This document shows, piece by piece, positions 25,115-29,150 of a DNA stretch of 29,150 nucleotides (within the stretch, counting starts at the first letter, position 1; each line of letters begins with the position of its first letter). Position numbers and translations under genes: made by a program. This DNA comes from a virus. The stretch covers positions 1 to 29,150 of the IMG/VR virus record IMGVR_UViG_3300017917_002929; one strand, written 5' to 3'. The notes below the pieces were generated by a model. It made no database searches. It saw only the letters and a program-made list of their open reading frames with translations, and was not told the DNA's origin.

Positions 25115-25714
25115 ATGAGTAATACAGGATATAAAGCATATACAAATTTAGAACAATACTATATTAATAGTGGTGTCGCTACAGGCGTCACTAAAACAAA
25201 TAGTATTAGTGATCCTGATTATGTTGCTCCTGTTTATGATACTGCTTATTGTCCTTTACCATCAAATTCACCTTCACCAACTCCTAGTGTTACACCATCT
25301 ATCACAACCACACCAAGTATTACTCCAACAGTAACACCTAGTGTAACACCTAGTACTAGTATAGTGGCGTCTCCAAGTGTAACTCCTTCAATAAGTGTGA
25401 CACCAAGTATTACTCCAACAATTAGTAAGACACCATCAATAACACCAACTCCTAGTATAACACCTAGTAGACCACCTTCTTATAATTACTATGAAGCTGA
25501 TAGATATGATTGTATTAATGGATTATGTACTTATATTGAAACAGTAACTATCGCTAACCCTTCAGTATTAATTGAAGGTAAGTTTTATTTAGATTCTATC
25601 AATAACTACATATTTAATATTGTAAACACTAGTTTAACTGGACCTTACTTATATACAAGTATGTCAGGATTGGGGACAAATAACTGTAATACATTATGCT
25701 CAATAACACCATAA
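25115..25714 (+). CDS. Probable fibre/adhesin protein B with Thr/Ser-Pro repeat linker (199 aa)
   Basis: Residues 1-50 carry the segment [20 protein letters not shown] and [17 protein letters not shown], a pattern I associate with surface or structural repeats of Bacteroidota and their phages. Residues 52-120 are a Thr/Ser-Pro linker with [14 protein letters not shown] and [11 protein letters not shown]. Residues 121-199 are a small beta domain with Cys-containing loops (DCINGLCTY and NNCNTLCS). It is much shorter than its neighbours yet has the same head-linker-tip layout, so it is probably a related accessory adhesin. The intergenic gap of 14 bases before it contains ATATGTATAAAAA, a poor promoter-like match. 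Confidence 0.7.
   Translation: MSNTGYKAYTNLEQYYINSGVATGVTKTNSISDPDYVAPVYDTAYCPLPSNSPSPTPSVTPSITTTPSITPTVTPSVTPSTSIVASPSVTPSISVTPSITPTISKTPSITPTPSITPSRPPSYNYYEADRYDCINGLCTYIETVTIANPSVLIEGKFYLDSINNYIFNIVNTSLTGPYLYTSMSGLGTNNCNTLCSITP
25268..25473 (+). repeat. Thr/Ser-Pro coding repeat, linker of fibre gene B
   Basis: Same repeat type as in gene A, encoding TPSVTPSIT-like units. It shares ACAATTAGTAAGACACCA exactly (25418-25435) with the linker of gene C (26321-26338), which shows homologous DNA between the two linkers. Confidence 0.88.
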
Positions 25715-25723
25715 TGATTTAAA

Positions 25724-26779
25724 ATGAATTCAAGAAACGTAAATATAAACCTCACAAGAGTAAAATTTAAAAACAACCATGTTGTTTATGAGAATTTTGC
25801 TAAGTGTACTATAAAGGATTATGAATTCAATTTAAGTTATAACCCAACTTTATTATCAGGATCTCAAGGATTACTTGTTCCTTATACTTATACAAGTGCA
25901 TCATATAGAGGTAGTGAGACTTTTTATGAAGTTACAGGATCTGAATATTTTGGAATACTAAAAGATTTTGCCACTGGTTCTATTTCGGGATCAGATTTTT
26001 CTCCATATGTTAGTACTATTGGTTTATATAATGATGCTCAAGAATTATTAGCTGTAGCTAAAATGGCTGTTCCTACTCCAATATCTCCTAACACAGATAT
26101 GACTTTCTTAGTGAAGTTTGACACTCAATGGAATAATAAACCTTATTTCACTCCAACACCATCACCATCAAGAACTCCATATCCAACACAAGAAGTACCT
26201 TCTTTAACACCTACAAATACTCCAACAGTTACACCAACTGTTACTCCAAGTGTCACACCAACCATATCGAAAACACCAAGTGTAACACCAACGATATCAA
26301 CAACACCAAGTATAACACCTACAATTAGTAAGACACCAAGTATAACACCTACAGCGACAGTTAGTGTTACTCCAAGTATCACACCTTCTTTAACACCTAC
26401 TCCATCTGCTGGTGGTATATCAATAAATGTAATTGATTATGTATATCCTGTAACAGCAGGTTACGGATCCTCTTCAGGTACTATAACTAATACTTCAGGA
26501 GTTACAATTTATGTTTATCTTGTATTCAATAGTGGAGGTCACAATTCAGGTAATATAAACAATGATAGTGGAGATGTGGAAGGGAACATTTTATCTATGA
26601 GTGGTACTATAACATCATATGGACAATATTTTTATTCAACTAGTTATGTTGCTTTAGCTAATGGTTCGACCAATATAGGATGGAATTTATCTAAACAAGA
26701 TAATTTATCAAGTGGCGCTAGTCTAAGACTTGGATACTCAACCACACCAGGTGGTACAATAACATTAATAGCAGAATAA
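25724..26779 (+). CDS. Probable fibre/adhesin protein C with Thr/Ser-Pro repeat linker (351 aa)
   Basis: Residues 1-140 form a beta-rich head whose end ([20 protein letters not shown], then [12 protein letters not shown]) is related to the C-terminus of the protein encoded at 22748. Residues 142-229 are the Thr/Ser-Pro linker. Residues 230-351 form a Gly/Ser/Thr/Asn-rich beta domain ([36 protein letters not shown]) without Cys, different from the tips of A and B. The head-linker-tip layout is again that of an adhesin. The gene overlaps nothing and follows gene B by 9 bases. Confidence 0.72.
   Translation: MNSRNVNINLTRVKFKNNHVVYENFAKCTIKDYEFNLSYNPTLLSGSQGLLVPYTYTSASYRGSETFYEVTGSEYFGILKDFATGSISGSDFSPYVSTIGLYNDAQELLAVAKMAVPTPISPNTDMTFLVKFDTQWNNKPYFTPTPSPSRTPYPTQEVPSLTPTNTPTVTPTVTPSVTPTISKTPSVTPTISTTPSITPTISKTPSITPTATVSVTPSITPSLTPTPSAGGISINVIDYVYPVTAGYGSSSGTITNTSGVTIYVYLVFNSGGHNSGNINNDSGDVEGNILSMSGTITSYGQYFYSTSYVALANGSTNIGWNLSKQDNLSSGASLRLGYSTTPGGTITLIAE
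26145..26407 (+). repeat. Thr/Ser-Pro coding repeat, linker of fibre gene C
   Basis: It encodes [18 protein letters not shown] and following units with Ile-Ser-Lys-Thr-Pro. A direct repeat ACACCAAGTATAACACCTAC and its next base occurs at 26303-26323 and 26333-26353 (offset 30). Related sequence is shared with gene B. Confidence 0.88.
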
Positions 26780-26794
26780 TAAAACAATTTAGTT

Positions 26795-27247
26795 ATGTTT
26801 CAAACAAAAAATCCTCTATATGTAGAGGATCTAATCAATGATCCCGATTTTAATATCGAAGAATTTTATGGCTATGTGTATTTAACAATGCATATGAAGT
26901 CAAATCGTTCATATATTGGTAAAAAAGCATTTCAACATACCACAACTAAAAAGTTAGGCAAAAAAGAATTAGCAGAAATACCAGTAACTAGAGGTAAACG
27001 TCCATCCAAAAAATCAATAATCAAAGAAAGTGATTGGAAAACATATTATGGTTCCAATACTGAGGTAAAATCATTACCTAAAACTGAACTAACACGAATG
27101 GTGTTACGTTTATGTAAGACAAAAAAGGAACTAACATACTATGAGACAAAATACTTGTTTGCGTTTAATGTTTTAGAAAATGACTCATATATGAACGACA
27201 ATATATTAGGTAAGTTCTATAGAAAAGATTTGTCTACTCAAGAATAA
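26795..27247 (+). CDS. GIY-YIG-like putative nuclease (150 aa)
   Basis: Residues 23-43 show the GIY-YIG arrangement (FYGYVYLTMHMKSNRSYIGK), and a predicted catalytic Glu lies in ELTYYETKYLF at about 117. DWKTYYGSN, LPKTELTRMVLRLCKTKKEL and NDNILGKFYRKDL are further conserved-looking segments of a phage nuclease-like family I recognise by pattern. It precedes the primase gene and a PD-(D/E)XK nuclease, so it is probably part of a replication/recombination cluster, or else a mobile nuclease. Confidence in cutting activity is moderate. Confidence 0.68.
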   Translation: MFQTKNPLYVEDLINDPDFNIEEFYGYVYLTMHMKSNRSYIGKKAFQHTTTKKLGKKELAEIPVTRGKRPSKKSIIKESDWKTYYGSNTEVKSLPKTELTRMVLRLCKTKKELTYYETKYLFAFNVLENDSYMNDNILGKFYRKDLSTQE

Positions 27248-27265
27248 TGCATTATATTATAGGTT

Positions 27266-28201
27266 ATGATCAATGCAGCCTTACTACATACAGTTAATAG
27301 TGTGTTAGGGAAAGGAAAAGAAACAAGTAGTAACAACTATGCTTATAAATGTCCTTTCTGTAACCATCATAAATTGAAACTTGAAGTGAACATGGTTCCT
27401 AATTTAAAAGGAGAAAATCCATGGCATTGTTGGGTGTGTAACGCTAAAGGCAAAACATTAGTAAGTTTATTTAAGAAAGCTAAAGTAACTTCTGATAAAA
27501 TATCTGAGTTAAGATCAATACTTGGTTTTACTCAAAAAGAAGAAGTTGTTAGTGACAAAACAAAAGTTGAATTACCTAAAGAATATAAACCACTTACTAA
27601 TCTTGCACGCACAGATATCGCAGCTAAACACGCTTTAATGTATTTAAAAAAACGAGGTATCAATAAGGCGGATATATTGAAGTATAATATAGGCTATTGT
27701 GAAGAAGGCAGATATGCCAACAGAATTATTGTACCATCATATGATGCTAACGGTGAATTAAATTATTTTATAGCCAGGGACATTAATCCTGACTCTAAAA
27801 AGAAATATGACGCACCAAAATGTAATAAAAACGAACTAATAGGACTAGAATATTTCATAAACTGGGATGTTCCTGTTATATTATGTGAAGGAATATTTGA
27901 TGCTATTGCTATTAAACGTAACGCAGTACCATTATTAGGTAAAACAATACCTAAAGCACTAATGCTAAAATTAGTACAACCAAATGTAAAAACAGTATAC
28001 GTATCTTTAGATAGGGACGCCTTAAAAGATGCTCTAGGATATGCAGAACAACTTCTCAATTTAGGTAAAGACGTTTATCTGGTTGATTTACAAGATAAAG
28101 ACCCATCAGATATGGGTTTTGAAAAATTCACCAAATTAGTTCATGATGCTAATCAGTTAACACTCGGACAACTAATTTATAAAAAACTAGAATTAGCATG
28201 A
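27266..28201 (+). CDS. DNA primase, zinc ribbon plus TOPRIM (phage type)
   Basis: 311 residues. The N-terminal zinc ribbon is Cys29-x2-Cys32 and Cys55-x2-Cys58 (YKCPFCNHH and WHCWVCNAKG). A primase core follows (LMYLKKRGINKADILKYNIG, YANRIIVPSYD). The TOPRIM domain has its acidic Glu in VILCEGIFDAIAI (around 208) and the Asp-x-Asp-like VYVSLDRDA at about 246-254. This is the layout of DnaG-related phage primases such as T4 gp61. The C-terminal 40 residues may bind the helicase. No helicase gene is in the window. It overlaps the next start by four bases (ATGA). Confidence 0.88.
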   Translation: MINAALLHTVNSVLGKGKETSSNNYAYKCPFCNHHKLKLEVNMVPNLKGENPWHCWVCNAKGKTLVSLFKKAKVTSDKISELRSILGFTQKEEVVSDKTKVELPKEYKPLTNLARTDIAAKHALMYLKKRGINKADILKYNIGYCEEGRYANRIIVPSYDANGELNYFIARDINPDSKKKYDAPKCNKNELIGLEYFINWDVPVILCEGIFDAIAIKRNAVPLLGKTIPKALMLKLVQPNVKTVYVSLDRDALKDALGYAEQLLNLGKDVYLVDLQDKDPSDMGFEKFTKLVHDANQLTLGQLIYKKLELA

Positions 28202-28980
28202 GTATAGATAAACACTCAAACATTATTCACGATCCTAAAATTAAAAGAATTGTTGAATATAGTCAAGATAACAAACAAGTAAATGTATTAGACCAACGTT
28301 TTTATAGACGAGATGGTAAATATTATCCCTCTATCACTAGTATATTAAACTTTTTCCCTAAAAATCAATTCTTCCATAACTGGCTTAAAGATGTAGGACA
28401 CAATTCAGATATTATAGCGTCAAAAGCAGCAGCGGAAGGTACTCAAGTACATAACGCCTGTGAGGAACTTATGTTAGGTAGAGAAGTAACATGGATGAAT
28501 GAAGATGGTAAAGTAAATTATTCACTTGATGTATGGAAAATGATTTTAAAGTTTGCTGAGTTTTGGAAACAAACAAAACCAGAATTAATAGCAACTGAAT
28601 ACCATTTATTTTCAGATGAACATCAATATGCAGGTACAACAGATATCATTTGTCGTATTGATGGTAAATTATGGTTAATAGATATTAAAACATCTAATTC
28701 AGTTCATACATCATATAACTTACAATTAGCTGCTTATGCTAAAGCATGGAATGAAACTCATAATGAACATGTAGAAGGAATAGCTATTTTATGGTTAAAA
28801 GCAAATACACGCGGTGAGAAAAAAGATAAAATACAAGGTAAAGGATGGGAACTAAAAGTTATTGAAAACATGGAAGACAATTTCAGTATGTTTCTTAAAG
28901 TATATGACATATACAAACTTGAAAACCCTGATGCAAAACCAAGTACAGAAACTTTACCTATTTCAGTTAAAATAGATTAA
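28198..28980 (+). CDS. PD-(D/E)XK nuclease, RecB/Cas4-like
   Basis: 260 residues. The nuclease core is visible: GTQVHNACEE (His85), Glu134 in IATEYHLFSD, Asp149 in AGTTDIICR, Asp162-Ile-Lys164 in LWLIDIKTS, and Gln176 in YNLQLAAYAKAW. This set fits the RecB/Cas4 branch of PD-(D/E)XK nucleases, which process DNA ends. The N-terminal 60 residues hold a YPSITSILNFFPK segment as in phage exonucleases of this class. The ATGA overlap with the primase suggests coupled expression. A role in DNA processing or recombination is inferred. Confidence 0.87.
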   Translation: MSIDKHSNIIHDPKIKRIVEYSQDNKQVNVLDQRFYRRDGKYYPSITSILNFFPKNQFFHNWLKDVGHNSDIIASKAAAEGTQVHNACEELMLGREVTWMNEDGKVNYSLDVWKMILKFAEFWKQTKPELIATEYHLFSDEHQYAGTTDIICRIDGKLWLIDIKTSNSVHTSYNLQLAAYAKAWNETHNEHVEGIAILWLKANTRGEKKDKIQGKGWELKVIENMEDNFSMFLKVYDIYKLENPDAKPSTETLPISVKID

Positions 28981-29000
28981 TAAAATTCATACTGTATAGA

Positions 29001-29036
29001 GGCGGTTCGGTTAATTCCGAACCGCTTTCTTTATTG
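29001..29036 (+). terminator. Intrinsic transcription terminator
   Basis: GCGGTTCGG (29002-29010) and CCGAACCGC (29017-29025) form a perfect nine-base stem with a six-base loop (TTAATT), followed by TTTCTTTATT. It lies 21 bases after the stop of the nuclease gene and ends the long + strand run of genes. Confidence 0.92.
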
Positions 29037-29039
29037 ACC

Positions 29040-29074
29040 GCAACTACTATGCTAAATTTATTATATAATAAGAA
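29040..29074 (+). promoter_or_regulatory. Weak promoter-like AT stretch after the terminator
   Basis: A TATAAT is at 29064-29069 and a TTGACC at 29034-29039, but they are 24 bases apart, too far for a normal sigma-70 promoter. A new transcription unit must start here if the terminator works, but the promoter type is not clear. Confidence 0.3.
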
Positions 29075-29150
29075 ATGAAAGATATGAACACACAAGAATT
29101 AATGAATAAAGTTTGTTTGACCGCGGAAGAGCGTGAGTTTTTAACCACAA
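29075..29150 (+). CDS. Start of a gene cut by the window edge
   Basis: ATG at 29075 opens a frame that stays open to the end (25 codons): MKDMNTQELMNKVCLTAEER and onward. An internal Met four codons in is an alternative start. It is preceded by AAGAA, which may be a leader without a Shine-Dalgarno sequence. The product cannot be recognised from this piece. Confidence 0.5.
   Translation, partial: MKDMNTQELMNKVCLTAEEREFLTT

Noticed and set aside
24505-26407. Regularly repeated DNA that could look like a CRISPR array
   Set aside because: There are no constant repeats with unique spacers. The repeat encodes an in-frame Thr/Ser-Pro pattern with synonymous variation, and no cas gene is present.
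23838-26779. Diversity-generating retroelement target genes
   Set aside because: No reverse transcriptase, template repeat or adenine-specific variable repeat was seen in the window; the differing tips are better explained by module exchange.
1-29150. tRNA genes, integrase, attachment sites or insertion sequences
   Set aside because: Looked for cloverleaf-like segments, tyrosine or serine recombinase motifs and terminal inverted repeats; none was convincing.

Overview
The window is a 29 kb piece of an AT-rich tailed-phage genome with a contractile tail (T4-like, myovirus morphology). Every convincing gene lies on the + strand, tightly packed and often joined by TAATG or ATGA overlaps. The diagnostic genes are a gp25-type baseplate wedge protein, a gp6/baseplate-J wedge protein, a gp5-like spike, a probable late sigma factor and a small zinc-ribbon/TOPRIM primase. 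Starts are preceded by A/T-rich leaders and I see no convincing Shine-Dalgarno sequence. That is typical of Bacteroidota and their phages, so a Bacteroidota host is my best inference. No integrase, tRNA, CRISPR array or insertion sequence was seen.

Layout. (1) 1-5580: the end of a CxxC protein, two very small proteins (one a Trp-rich membrane protein), then an operon-like run of an unknown 378-aa protein, a metallopeptidase-like/VWA protein, a 116-aa protein and a MoxR-like AAA+ ATPase. A T5orf172/GIY-YIG protein, a 155-bp gap with a promoter-like motif, a glutaredoxin-like protein and a small helical protein follow. (2) 5598-7398: an HD-domain phosphohydrolase, a small membrane/coiled-coil protein and a gp55-like sigma factor. 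(3) 7435-15638: baseplate hub and wedge. This includes two composite hub proteins, one ending in a serine-hydrolase-like domain (Ser245/Asp265/His319) and one in an M15-like zinc peptidase domain (His542/Asp549/His627), then a spike protein, a long helical protein, gp25, gp6 and a GH19 lysozyme/chitinase. (4) 15684-23827: outer baseplate and tail structural proteins, including a 1640-aa protein with a LamG-like domain. (5) 23838-26779: three tandem probable fibre or adhesin genes, each with a Thr/Ser-Pro repeat linker between unrelated ends. (6) 26795-28980: a GIY-YIG-like nuclease, primase and PD-(D/E)XK nuclease, closed by a clear intrinsic terminator, after which a new gene begins.

How it works together. 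The sigma factor sits just before the virion genes. A recurring ATATTTATA motif lies in front of several late transcription units (before 5095, 7435, 12271, 15684 and 22072) and may be the phage's late promoter element. The hub and wedge genes would build a cell-puncturing baseplate carrying several different cell-wall or envelope enzymes. The repeat-linked proteins are probably the variable host-contact parts. The most interesting parts are the esterase-like hub protein, the co-occurrence of three different envelope-degrading domains in one baseplate region, the modular three-gene repeat-linker cassette, and the MoxR/VWA-peptidase cluster with unknown partners.
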